Of a DNA stretch of 64,000 nt, positions 55,790 to 63,741 are shown in pieces. The notes beneath the pieces were generated by a model that worked only from the letters and a program-made list of their open reading frames with translations, did no database searches and had not been told where the DNA came from. Within the stretch, counting starts at the first letter, position 1. Each line of letters opens with the position of its first letter. Origin of the DNA: Rhodovulum euryhalinum (GTDB lineage Bacteria; Pseudomonadota; Alphaproteobacteria; Rhodobacterales; Rhodobacteraceae). The stretch lies in the NCBI RefSeq assembly GCF_004342445.1, contig NZ_SLWW01000004.1, forward strand, positions 186,001-250,000, given 5' to 3'. A program made the translations under genes and the position numbers.

Positions 55790-56566
55790 ATGAAACCGCC
55801 CGAAGATCATTTCGAACTGCGCCTTGCCCAGACCGAGGCGGACCTGCGCGCCGCGCAGCGGCTGCGCTATGAGGTCTTCGTGGCGGAACTGGGCGGCGAC
55901 GGGCCGCTGGTCGATCACGAGAACCGGCTGGAGCGGGATGCGTTCGATCCCCATTACGACCACCTGATCCTGGTCGACACCCGCCGCGATGCGGCGGCGC
56001 TGGATCACGTCGTGGGGGTTTATCGCCTGCTGACCTCGGAACGGGCGGCGGCGCTGGGGCGGTTCTATTCCGAGGACGAATATGACCTGACCCGCCTGAA
56101 AGACAGCGGGCGCCGCCTGCTGGAGCTTGGCCGGTCCTGCGTGCATCGCGACTGTCGGCGCGGCACGGCGCTCTATCACCTGTGGAACGGGCTTGCCGAC
56201 TACGTGGTGGAGCGGGAAATCGAGATCCTGTTCGGGGTGGCCAGCTTTCACGGTACCGATGTCGAGGCGCTGGCCGAGCCGCTGTCCCACCTGCACCACC
56301 GGTTCCTGGCGCCAGAACCGCTTCGGGTGCGTGCGGTCGAGGGACATTTCCAGCGGATGGACCTGCTGGACGAGGACCGGATCGACCGCAAGCGCGCGAT
56401 GCTGGCATTGCCCGCGCTGATCAAGGCCTATCTCAGGCTTGGCGGCTTCGTGGGCGAGGGGGCCTATGTCGACCGGGCGTTCAACACGGTCGATGTGTGC
56501 CTTCTGATGGACACCGCGCAGATGAGCGCCAAGGGCAGCGCGCGCTATGGGCGGGGGCGCGGGTGA
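55790..56566 (+). CDS. olsB: ornithine N-acyltransferase OlsB
   Basis: OlsB (258 residues) transfers a 3-hydroxyacyl chain from ACP to the alpha-amino group of ornithine, giving lyso-ornithine lipid. It is a GNAT-fold protein recognised by QRLRYEVFVAELGGDG near residue 23, FDPHYDHLILVD and the ELGRSCVHRDCRRG segment around 110. The following gene is olsA, overlapping by 4 bases, which supports the call. Ornithine lipids are phosphorus-free membrane lipids often used when phosphate is low. Confidence 0.9.
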   Translation: MKPPEDHFELRLAQTEADLRAAQRLRYEVFVAELGGDGPLVDHENRLERDAFDPHYDHLILVDTRRDAAALDHVVGVYRLLTSERAAALGRFYSEDEYDLTRLKDSGRRLLELGRSCVHRDCRRGTALYHLWNGLADYVVEREIEILFGVASFHGTDVEALAEPLSHLHHRFLAPEPLRVRAVEGHFQRMDLLDEDRIDRKRAMLALPALIKAYLRLGGFVGEGAYVDRAFNTVDVCLLMDTAQMSAKGSARYGRGRG

Positions 56567-57381
56567 GCACCTGGCGCGGGGCCGAGCCGCCGCCCGCGCC
56601 GCCGATCACGGCCGCCGGATGGCTGCGGGTTGTCTGGCGGGGCACGGCGCTGGGGGCGGTGACCTTTGGCTGCCTGGGGCTGCTCTTGCTGGTGCGGCTG
56701 GCCGAGCGCCCGCTGTTCGGCTGGCACCGGCCGGTCACACCCTTCATCACGCAATTCGTCTGCCGCATGGCCTTCGTGATCCTCGGGATCCGCCATACCG
56801 TGCGCGGGCAGCAGATGCGCGCGCGCGGCGCGGTGGTGGCGAACCATGCCTCCTGGCTGGACATCTTTGCACTGAATGCCCGCAAGCGCGTCTATTTCGT
56901 CTCGAAGGCCGAGGTGGCGGGATGGCCCGGGATCGGCTGGCTGGCGCGGGCGACGGGGACGGTCTTCATCAACCGCGACCGGCGCGAGGCGAAGGCCCAT
57001 GCCCAACTGTTCGAAGAGCGGCTGAAGGCGGGCCACAAGCTGTTGTTCTTCCCCGAAGGCACCTCGACCGACGGGCGGCGGGTTCTGCCTTTCAAGACAA
57101 CGCTTTTCGCGGCGTTCCTTACAAATGAGTTGAAGGATATCCTGCATATCCAGCCGGTCACGGTGATCTATACCGCGCCGCCGGGCCAGCATGCGGCGTT
57201 CTACGGGTGGTGGGGCGACATGGGATTTGGTGCACACCTGCTGAACGTGCTGGCGGCCCGGCCGCAAGGGGGCGTCGAACTGGTCTATCACGCGCCGCTG
57301 CGGGTTTCGGATTTCCCTGATCGCAAGGCGCTTGCCATGGCCTGCGAGGACGCGGTGCGCAGCGCGATGCCGTCGGCCTAG
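56563..57381 (+). CDS. olsA: lyso-ornithine lipid acyltransferase OlsA
   Basis: OlsA (272 residues) adds the second acyl chain to lyso-ornithine lipid and belongs to the PlsC family. It has an N-terminal transmembrane helix (about 30-50) and the acyltransferase motifs NHASWLD (NHx4D) and FPEGTSTDGRRVLPFK. It can also act on lysophosphatidic acid in some species. The GTG start overlaps the olsB stop. The stop shares the CTAG at 57378-57381 with the convergent gene. Confidence 0.9.
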   Translation: MSTWRGAEPPPAPPITAAGWLRVVWRGTALGAVTFGCLGLLLLVRLAERPLFGWHRPVTPFITQFVCRMAFVILGIRHTVRGQQMRARGAVVANHASWLDIFALNARKRVYFVSKAEVAGWPGIGWLARATGTVFINRDRREAKAHAQLFEERLKAGHKLLFFPEGTSTDGRRVLPFKTTLFAAFLTNELKDILHIQPVTVIYTAPPGQHAAFYGWWGDMGFGAHLLNVLAARPQGGVELVYHAPLRVSDFPDRKALAMACEDAVRSAMPSA

Positions 57382-57998
57382 CCCATCGCGGCGATCAGGC
57401 GCGCCAGCGTCGCGCAGGCATCATCGGTGCGCCAGATTTCCTCGCCCAGACCAAAGAAATCGACCACAGGCGAAAGGCTTGCGACCCGTTCCTGATCCAG
57501 TGCCCCCTCGGCCACGACGGGCAGTTCGATCATCTCGGACCACCATTCGAACAGATCGTGCGGGGCCTGCGTGCCGTCGCCAAGACCGGTCTCGCCCACC
57601 GGCCCGAAGGCCACATAATCCGCCCCTGCCTCGCCCGCACTCATCCCGTCATGGCGCGAGGCGCCGCAGAACGCGCCGACGATGGCGTCCGCCCCCAGGG
57701 CCGTTCTGACCTTGCGCACGTTGCGGGCGCCATCGGTCAGGTGCACCCCGTCCAGGCCCAGCCGCTCGACCAGGCCCAGATGCGCCTCGATCACCAGCGG
57801 CACGTCGCGGGCATGGGCGATCTCGCGCAGGCCATCGGCGGCGCGCGCGACCGTGTCCTCGTCGCGGGTGGCAAGCGCCAGCCGCAGGCAGGCTACAGGG
57901 TGCGCATCCAGCACCGCGCACAGGCGCGGGGCAAACTCCTCCAACTCGAAGGCGGGGGGGGTTATCAGGTAGATCTGGGGGCGCTCGATCTCGGCCAT
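57378..57998 (-). CDS. ThiE-like TIM-barrel protein with degenerate active site
   Basis: The 206-residue protein follows the thiamine-phosphate synthase fold: VHLTDG in place of the ADGVHLGQ segment and AGADYVAFGPVGETGLGDG in place of the GADYIGFGP segment. However, three functional motifs of true ThiE are replaced: NDR reads EAH in LVIEAHLGL, the TxTK pyrophosphate loop after FGP is absent, and IGGI reads AEGAL. I therefore doubt thiamine synthesis and propose a diverged, possibly non-catalytic or different-substrate member. GAGGAA precedes the ATG. No other thiamine gene is nearby. Confidence 0.75.
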   Translation of the reverse strand: MAEIERPQIYLITPPAFELEEFAPRLCAVLDAHPVACLRLALATRDEDTVARAADGLREIAHARDVPLVIEAHLGLVERLGLDGVHLTDGARNVRKVRTALGADAIVGAFCGASRHDGMSAGEAGADYVAFGPVGETGLGDGTQAPHDLFEWWSEMIELPVVAEGALDQERVASLSPVVDFFGLGEEIWRTDDACATLARLIAAMG

Positions 57999-58118
57999 GG
58001 GCGGGTTCCTCGGTGGTTCGCGCCCCTATAGCGGGGTTTCCGCGGCTTGACCATCGCTTGAACCGCGGGCGGCAGCCGCGTATCAGGCGGACGAAAACCA
58101 GACAGGAGCCCGCCCCGC

Positions 58119-58856
58119 ATGGCCGATCAGCCCGTCTTCGTCCTTGTCCGTCCGCAGATGGGCGAGAATATCGGCGCGGCGGCGCGGGCGATGTGGAATT
58201 TCGGCCTTGACCGGATGCGGATGGTCGATCCGCGCGACGGCTGGCCCAACCCGCGCGCGGTGGCGCTGGCCTCGGGCGCGGGGCGGCTTCTGGACCACGC
58301 AGGCGTCTTTGCCAGCACCGCCGAGGCGCTGGCCGATTGCGACTATGTCTATGCCACCACGTCGCGCGCCCGCGGGCTGACCAAGCCCGTCGTCACCCCC
58401 GAACGCGCGATGGCAGAGGCGCGCGGGATGATTGCCGGGGGGCGCCGGGTTGCCGTCCTGTTCGGCCCCGAGCGTGCCGGGCTGGAAAACGACGACATCG
58501 TGCGGGCGAACGCGATCGTCGAGGTGCCGGCGAACCCCGAATTCGCCTCGCTCAACCTGGCGCAATGCGTGCTGCTGACCGCCTATGAATGGCGCCGCGA
58601 GACGCCGGGGATCGTGCCGGAACGGCTGGAAATGGCCGGCGCCGCGCCCGCCACGGCGATCGAGGTCGAGAAGCTTGCCGAGCATTTCGAGGAACGCCTC
58701 GATGCGGTGGGCTTCTTCTTCCCCGAGACCAAGGCCGCCAACATGAAGCTGAACCTGCGCAACCTTTGGAGCCGGATGCCGCTGACGCGCGCCGATGTGC
58801 AGACCCTGCACGGCATGCTGCGGCAATTGATGCGGGGCCGGGGCGACGGGCTCTGA
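58119..58856 (+). CDS. trmJ: TrmJ/TrmH-family RNA 2'-O-methyltransferase
   Basis: The 245-residue SPOUT-fold protein fits TrmJ-type tRNA (Cm/Um32) methyltransferases. It has VLVRPQMGENIGAAARAMWNFG at the start (in part PQMGENIGAAARAM), TSRARG around residue 85, ALLFGPE-type loop seen as VLFGPERAGL, and LNLAQCVLLTAYEW, which form the knotted SAM site. The C-terminal helical extension (about 175-245) is typical of TrmJ. AGGAG precedes the ATG. The substrate call is by family only. Confidence 0.85.
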   Translation: MADQPVFVLVRPQMGENIGAAARAMWNFGLDRMRMVDPRDGWPNPRAVALASGAGRLLDHAGVFASTAEALADCDYVYATTSRARGLTKPVVTPERAMAEARGMIAGGRRVAVLFGPERAGLENDDIVRANAIVEVPANPEFASLNLAQCVLLTAYEWRRETPGIVPERLEMAGAAPATAIEVEKLAEHFEERLDAVGFFFPETKAANMKLNLRNLWSRMPLTRADVQTLHGMLRQLMRGRGDGL

Positions 58857-58939
58857 CTTGAAGGCACCCCCCGCGGGCCCTACTGTTCGCGGCACAGCCG
58901 ACGCGGGCGGACAGGGCGCCCGGCCGAGAGGAAACAGCC

Positions 58940-60088
58940 ATGACGAAGAAGCGCAACATCTTCGAGGAGGTCGGCACCGAGGCCCCGCGCGAGCGGCCAT
59001 TGGCCCAGCCCGGCGCCATCGACCGTGCGGCACGCCGCGGCGCGCGCGACGCGGTGCGGCTGTGGCTGATGATGCTGTTCCTGATCGTCGCCGCGATGCT
59101 GGTGATCGGCGCCTTTGCGCGTCTGACCGAGATGCTGGTGCCGATGCCGGACTGGAACCCGCTGTTCGGTGCATTGCCGCCGCTCGATCCCGGCGACTGG
59201 CTGGCCGCGTTCGAGCGGTTCCGCGACAGCCCGGTCTACCGGGGCGAGACGCACGGGATGGGGATCGAGGAGTTCCAGCTTGCCTTCTGGTGGGGCTGGG
59301 GCTCGCGCCAGCTTGCGCCGACCGCGCTGGTTCTCTGGGCGGTGGGCTTTGTCGGCTTCCTTGCCGCGGGCAAGATGCCCAAGGGCTGGACGTTGCGGCT
59401 GTTCGGGCTTGGCGTCTTGATCGTTCTGCTGGGGGCGGCCGACTGGCTGGTCGGCGGGGGCGGGATCGCGCCGCCGCCCTTCGACTTCCTGTCCTACCGG
59501 ATGGCGTTGCATATCGGCTTTGGCTTTTCGTTGGTGGGGCTGACCGCGTGGTTCATCTTCAAGCTCTCGCGCAGCGAGGCGGACCTGTTGCAGGCCCGCC
59601 GGGTGCGCGACCGGGCGGGCTACCGGATGGGCTCTGCGCTGATGCTGCTGGTGTTCCTGCAGATCCTGCTCGGTTCGCAGGTGGCCGGCCTTTATGCGGG
59701 CCGGGCCTATACCGACTGGCCGCTGATGGCGGGCGGGTTCCTGCCGCCCAACCCGTTCTACATCGAACCGCTGTGGCGCAACTTCTTCGAGAACCACGCG
59801 CTGGTGCAGTTCATCCACCGGATGAACGGCTATCTGGTCGTGCTGGTCGGGGTCGTCACATGGTTCGTCGGGCGGAAAAGCGTACACCGGCGCACGCGAC
59901 GCGCCTTTGACCACGTCGCGCTGATGGTGGTCACCCAGGCGTCGCTGGGGATCGGGACGATCCTGTTCGCGGCGCAATGGCCGATCGCGGTCGCCCACCA
60001 GATCGGCGCGATCACGCTGTGGACGCTGGTGCTGCGCGCGCGCTTCCTGGCGCAATACCCCGTGCAGCAATCGACGATCCGGGGCTAG
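58940..60088 (+). CDS. ctaA: heme A synthase (COX15/CtaA)
   Basis: The 382-residue inner-membrane protein oxidises heme O to heme A for cytochrome aa3 oxidase. About eight transmembrane helices are visible, with the four heme-ligand histidines in HGMGIEEF, HIGFGFSL, FIHRMNGYLVV and AHQIGAI-type helix positions. Length fits the alphaproteobacterial COX15 type 2 form rather than the shorter Bacillus CtaA. AGAGGAAA precedes the ATG. It is 83 bases after trmJ and 4 bases before the carboxypeptidase gene. Confidence 0.93.
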   Translation: MTKKRNIFEEVGTEAPRERPLAQPGAIDRAARRGARDAVRLWLMMLFLIVAAMLVIGAFARLTEMLVPMPDWNPLFGALPPLDPGDWLAAFERFRDSPVYRGETHGMGIEEFQLAFWWGWGSRQLAPTALVLWAVGFVGFLAAGKMPKGWTLRLFGLGVLIVLLGAADWLVGGGGIAPPPFDFLSYRMALHIGFGFSLVGLTAWFIFKLSRSEADLLQARRVRDRAGYRMGSALMLLVFLQILLGSQVAGLYAGRAYTDWPLMAGGFLPPNPFYIEPLWRNFFENHALVQFIHRMNGYLVVLVGVVTWFVGRKSVHRRTRRAFDHVALMVVTQASLGIGTILFAAQWPIAVAHQIGAITLWTLVLRARFLAQYPVQQSTIRG

Positions 60089-60092
60089 GGGA

Positions 60093-61571
60093 ATGGTGGC
60101 CTTCGACGATCTGATGGCGTTCCAGCGCGAGACCGAGGCGCTGGCCCAGGTGATGGGCCGGCTTGGCTGGGACCAGGAAACAATGATGCCCAAGGGCGCC
60201 GCCCAGCAGCGCGCCGACGAGATGGGCGCCCTCGAATCGGTGCTGCATGCGCGCCGCACCGATTCGCGGGTCGGCGACTGGCTGGCGGCGGTGGACGAGG
60301 GCGCGCTGGACGATGTGGGGCGCGCGCAGATCCGCCATATCCGCCGCAGCCATGCCCGGGCCGTGCGCCTGCCCGACACGCTGTCGGCCCAGTTGGCCCG
60401 GGTGACAAGCCGGGCGCAGGGCATCTGGGCCGAGGCCCGCGCGGCCGACGATGTCGCCCATTTCCTGCCGGTGCTGACCGAGGTCGTCCGGCTGAAGCGC
60501 GAGGAGGCCGCCGCGCTGGCCGATGGGCGCGATCTCTACGACGCGCTGTTGGACGACTACGAACCGGGCGCCACCGCGGAAGGGATCGGTGCGATGTTCG
60601 ACCGGATGCGGCCGCGCCTGGTCGACCTGCGCGAGCGGATCATGGGATCAGCCCGCACCCCCGCGGCGCTGTCGGGCAATTTCCCGGCCGAGGGGCAGAT
60701 GGTTCTGGCCCGCGAAGTGGCCAGCCATTTCGGCTATGACTGGCGCCACGGGCGGCTGGACCGGTCGGTGCATCCCTTCACCAGCGGGTCGGGGACGGAT
60801 GTGCGCATCACCACGCGGGTGGACACGGCCGAGCCGCTGGGCTGTCTCTATTCCACGCTGCACGAGGTGGGCCACGGCGCCTACGAGCAGGGGATCGACC
60901 CGGCCTTCCGTCTGACGCCGCTGGGCCAGGGCGTGTCGATGGGCGTACATGAAAGCCAGAGCCGGATCTACGAGAACCAGCTTGGCCGCAGCCGCGCCTT
61001 CTGCGGCTGGCTTTTCGGCCGGATGGGCGAGGTGTTCGGGCAGGCGGGGGCAGGGGATGCAGACGCGTTCTATGCCGCGGTGAACCGCGTCCATTCCGGT
61101 CATATCCGCACCGAGGCCGACGAGGTGCATTACAACCTGCACATCATGCTGCGCTTCGATCTGGAACGCGAGCTGATCGCCGGGCGCCTGGAGGTTGCCG
61201 ACCTGGAAGAGGCGTGGAATGCGCGGTTTGCGGCGGATTTCGGCGTCGCGGTCGACCGGCCCGCGAACGGGGTGCTGCAGGATGTGCACTGGTCGGTCGG
61301 GCTGTTCGGCTATTTCCCGACCTACACGCTGGGCAATGTCTATGCGGGCTGCCTTTACACGGCGCTGAGGGCCGCGGTGCCCTCGCTCGACAACGATCTC
61401 GCCCGCGGCCATGCCGAGCCTGCCACGGCCTGGCTGCGCGATCATGTCCAGCGCCATGGCGGCCTGTCCGAGCCCGCCGCGACGATCGAGCGCGCCTGCG
61501 GGTTCGCGCCGCACGAGGGGCCGCTTCTGGATTATCTCGACGCCAAGTTCGGGGCGCTCTACGATCTCTGA
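60093..61571 (+). CDS. M32 (Taq-type) metallocarboxypeptidase
   Basis: This 492-residue, mainly helical enzyme is a cytosolic zinc carboxypeptidase of family M32. The zinc site HEVGH lies at 257-261 (LHEVGHGAYEQG), and the third ligand is provided by a Glu in the following GVHESQSRIYENQLGRS region; the family motif DVRITTRVD is just upstream. It removes C-terminal residues with broad specificity. It starts 4 bases after ctaA. Confidence 0.95.
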   Translation: MVAFDDLMAFQRETEALAQVMGRLGWDQETMMPKGAAQQRADEMGALESVLHARRTDSRVGDWLAAVDEGALDDVGRAQIRHIRRSHARAVRLPDTLSAQLARVTSRAQGIWAEARAADDVAHFLPVLTEVVRLKREEAAALADGRDLYDALLDDYEPGATAEGIGAMFDRMRPRLVDLRERIMGSARTPAALSGNFPAEGQMVLAREVASHFGYDWRHGRLDRSVHPFTSGSGTDVRITTRVDTAEPLGCLYSTLHEVGHGAYEQGIDPAFRLTPLGQGVSMGVHESQSRIYENQLGRSRAFCGWLFGRMGEVFGQAGAGDADAFYAAVNRVHSGHIRTEADEVHYNLHIMLRFDLERELIAGRLEVADLEEAWNARFAADFGVAVDRPANGVLQDVHWSVGLFGYFPTYTLGNVYAGCLYTALRAAVPSLDNDLARGHAEPATAWLRDHVQRHGGLSEPAATIERACGFAPHEGPLLDYLDAKFGALYDL

Positions 61572-61623
61572 ACGCCCGGCTCTCCGGGCTGGAATCGGCG
61601 CTCCGGCGCTGTTACAAGGCGGA

Positions 61624-61881
61624 ATGATGCGGCGCGGCACACTCTTGGCAGAGCTGTGGCAGAGTGCTCGGCGGGTGGCCTTCGCCATTCTCGGCGGAGT
61701 GATCCGGCGTTATACCCCCGAAGAGATCGAGGAACGCGTCTCGCGCCGTCCCGGCTACGAACAGGCGCTGATCGTGATCTCGGTGCTGGTGGCGCTGCTG
61801 TTCACGAGCCTGCTGTTCGCCAACGCGGGGGTGATCGGGCTTCTGATCTTCTTCCTGATCGTCATCATCCTGGTCAAATAG
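61624..61881 (+). CDS. small membrane protein
   Basis: The 85-residue protein has a basic, amphipathic N-terminal half (with RRYTPEEIEERVSRRPGYEQA) and two closely spaced hydrophobic stretches in the last 40 residues, ending in a Leu/Ile-rich helix and VK. It resembles a small bitopic or hairpin inner-membrane protein; no family is recognised. Two adjacent ATGs (61624 and 61627) are possible starts, and the spacer lacks a strong ribosome-binding site. It is 52 bases downstream of the carboxypeptidase gene. Confidence 0.55.
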   Translation: MMRRGTLLAELWQSARRVAFAILGGVIRRYTPEEIEERVSRRPGYEQALIVISVLVALLFTSLLFANAGVIGLLIFFLIVIILVK

Positions 61882-62055
61882 ACCCGTCCGGGCGGCGACC
61901 TGTGTGGGAACTCGACGGTCTGTGCTGCGGTCTCGGCGCTGTTCACATTCGTTTGATCGGCGCCATCTTCTGGCCTTATTTCATTTGGGAACAAGCTCTT
62001 GGCTTCGTGTATGCCGGTGTATGCCTTTGATACTGCGAAAATTCTTCAATCCCGG

Positions 62056-62085
62056 TGATCCGGTTTCCGATGGCCCCCGTATCCC
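62056..62085 (+). promoter_or_regulatory. candidate RpoE-type promoter of the 54-residue gene
   Basis: TGATCC (62056-62061), an 18-base spacer and TATCCC (62080-62085) resemble the TGATCC-N18-TA element of Rhodobacter RpoE (singlet-oxygen/ECF) promoters as I remember it. It would give a leader of about 27 bases before the ATG at 62119. The rest of the 237-base, relatively AT-rich spacer 61882-62118 shows no other feature. Confidence 0.25.
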
Positions 62086-62118
62086 TTGCATAACCAAACA
62101 CACAAAGGGAACTGGATC

Positions 62119-62283
62119 ATGGACATCATCGGACCGCTCGCAATCGGCACCATCGGTTTCGTCGTTGCCTTCGCCTACATCAACATGCGCCAGACCGAAG
62201 AGCAGCTGGCCGAGACGCGCCGCCGCCGCGCCGAGAAGGAAGCCGAAGCCAATGCCGTGACGCCGGCCATGGCCGCCGAGTGA
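62119..62283 (+). CDS. 54-residue single-span membrane protein
   Basis: The protein has one N-terminal transmembrane helix (about residues 4-21) followed by a highly charged helix, TEEQLAETRRRRAEKEAEAN, likely coiled-coil, facing the cytoplasm. There are no cysteines. AAAGGGA precedes the ATG at 62119 by 8 bases, which decides this start over an in-frame upstream ATG. It sits alone with its own spacer and a strong terminator, as an independently expressed small gene. I do not recognise a family. Confidence 0.65.
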   Translation: MDIIGPLAIGTIGFVVAFAYINMRQTEEQLAETRRRRAEKEAEANAVTPAMAAE

Positions 62284-62293
62284 CCTGAATACG

Positions 62294-62331
62294 TGATCGG
62301 GGCCGGGTGGCGTGCCGCCCGGCCCCGATCA
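62294..62331. terminator. strong bidirectional hairpin
   Basis: TGATCGGGGCCGGG pairs perfectly with CCCGGCCCCGATCA, and the inside GTGGC/GCCGC continues the stem almost to the tip, followed by ATTCTGT. It stands between the convergent 54-residue gene and the minus-strand hydratase, 10 and 6 bases from their stops, so it probably ends both transcripts. Confidence 0.7.
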
Positions 62332-62337
62332 TTCTGT

Positions 62338-63126
62338 CTACTCCTGCCAGTCCGGCGGGCGTTTTTCGATGAAGGCGCTGATTCCCTCGTTCGTGTCACG
62401 CCAGAGCATGTTCTCGACCATCACAGCGCCCGCATGGGCATAGGCTGCGTCGACCCCCATCTCGATCTGTTCGTAGAAGGTCCGCTTGCCGATCCGCACC
62501 GCGGCATCGAGCTTGGAGGCCAGGGTCTCGGCCAGCGCGCGGGTCTCGGCCTCGAGCGCGTCATGGGGCACCGCCCGGTTGATCAGCCCCAGCGCCTCGG
62601 CCCGGTCGGTGCCGATGAATCCGCCCGTGGTCAGCATCTCGAAGGCCTGCTTGCGTGGGATGTTGCGCGACAGCGCGACCATCGGCGTGGAACAGAACAG
62701 CCCGATATTCACCCCGTTCACACCGAACCGCGTGCCCTCGGCCGCGATGGCCAGGTCGCAGGAGGCGACAAGCTGGCAGCCCGCCGCGGTGGCGATGCCG
62801 TGCGGCGCGGCGATCACCGGCTGGGGCAGGCGCATCAGTCCCGTCATCACCCGGGCGCAGCGGGCAAAAAGGTCGGCGAAATAGGCGCGGCCCCCGTCCT
62901 CGGCCTGGCGGGCGGCCTGCATCTCTTTAAGGTCGTGGCCCGCGCAGAACGCCTTGCCGGTGCCCCTCAGGATCACCACACGGGTGTTGCGATCCTCGGA
63001 CAGCGCGTCGATCTGGGCCTGAAGCGCGGCCAGCATCGCGTCGGACAGCGCGTTCAACCGCTCGGGCGCGTTCAGCGTCAGCGTTGCGATGCCGCCCGCA
63101 TCCTCGCGTACCAGTATCTCGGTCAT
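62338..63126 (-). CDS. enoyl-CoA hydratase/isomerase family protein
   Basis: The 262-residue crotonase-fold protein has AFCAGHDLKEMQ (about 61-72) and GIATAAGCQLVASCDLAIA (about 111-129) forming the oxyanion hole. The usual GGG of hydratases is AAG here and the normal catalytic Glu following the second motif is not evident (NIGLFCSTP), pointing to an isomerase, decarboxylase or thioesterase-type member (ECHDC3-like) instead of a true hydratase. GGAGGAGAG precedes the ATG at 63126. It diverges from a thioesterase over 59 bases. Confidence 0.85.
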   Translation of the reverse strand: MTEILVREDAGGIATLTLNAPERLNALSDAMLAALQAQIDALSEDRNTRVVILRGTGKAFCAGHDLKEMQAARQAEDGGRAYFADLFARCARVMTGLMRLPQPVIAAPHGIATAAGCQLVASCDLAIAAEGTRFGVNGVNIGLFCSTPMVALSRNIPRKQAFEMLTTGGFIGTDRAEALGLINRAVPHDALEAETRALAETLASKLDAAVRIGKRTFYEQIEMGVDAAYAHAGAVMVENMLWRDTNEGISAFIEKRPPDWQE

Positions 63127-63185
63127 CTTGTCTCTCCTCCCGTTTGCCGGGCACACTACGCGGCAAAGGCAGGAGGGAAAAGGGC

Positions 63186-63605
63186 ATGAAACCGGTGATG
63201 GACAAACCCGCGCTCGAGGCGTTTCTCGCGCGCGAATTTCCGCAGGTCTGCGAGGATTTCGTGATCGAGGACGTGGCACCGATGGCGGTCCGGGTGCGGA
63301 TGCGGGTCGCCGAGCGCCACCTGCGCCCCGGCGGCACGGTCTCGGGGCCGTCGATGTTCGCGCTGGCCGATGTGGGGATCTATCTGGCGATCCTCGCGAT
63401 GATCGGCCCAAAGGCGCTGGCGGTCACCACCAATTGTTCGATCGACTTCATGCGGAAACCGGCCGCCGGGCGGGATCTGGTCTGCGAGGCGCGACTGCTG
63501 AAGCTGGGCCGGGTGCTGGCGGTGGGGGATGCGCTGATCCTGTCCGAGGGGATGGAGGGTGCCGTGGCGCGCGCGGGGTTGACCTATTCGATCCCGCCGG
63601 CGTGA
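63186..63605 (+). CDS. hotdog-fold thioesterase (PaaI-like)
   Basis: The 139-residue protein has the single-hotdog layout of PaaI/YbdB thioesterases: RHLRPGGTVSGPSMFALADVG (in part RPGGTVSGPSMFALAD) containing the catalytic acid in the long helix, and TTNCSIDFMRKPAAG, the second strand. It would hydrolyse acyl- or aryl-CoA. Its divergent neighbour is a crotonase-family gene, so both may act on the same CoA esters. The ATG at 63186 follows GGAGGGAAAAGGGC purines. Confidence 0.87.
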   Translation: MKPVMDKPALEAFLAREFPQVCEDFVIEDVAPMAVRVRMRVAERHLRPGGTVSGPSMFALADVGIYLAILAMIGPKALAVTTNCSIDFMRKPAAGRDLVCEARLLKLGRVLAVGDALILSEGMEGAVARAGLTYSIPPA

Positions 63606-63659
63606 GGGTCGCGGCAAGCGCTGTGCCGGGTGTCGCCCTGGCTTTGCCAAGGCGAACCG

Positions 63660-63707
63660 CCGGGGGCGCTGCCCCCGGACCCCCGGAGTATTTTCACCAA
63701 GAAGAAG
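63660..63707 (+). repeat. intergenic hairpin-plus-tail repeat, copy C
   Basis: CCGGGGGC/GCCCCCGG (63660-63678, loop GCT), then ACCCCC and GGAGTATTTTCACCAAGAAGAAG (63685-63707). It separates the convergent thioesterase and speE genes, as copy B separates proA and chpT. The tail is near-identical to copies A and B. Confidence 0.75.
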
Positions 63708-63741
63708 TGGGCGGCGGGGGAGGGTCCCGGGGCGCGCGGCG

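Noticed and set aside
62086-62118. Earlier ATG for the 54-residue membrane protein
   Set aside because: The AAAGGGA ribosome-binding site lies between it and the ATG at 62119 and serves the latter.
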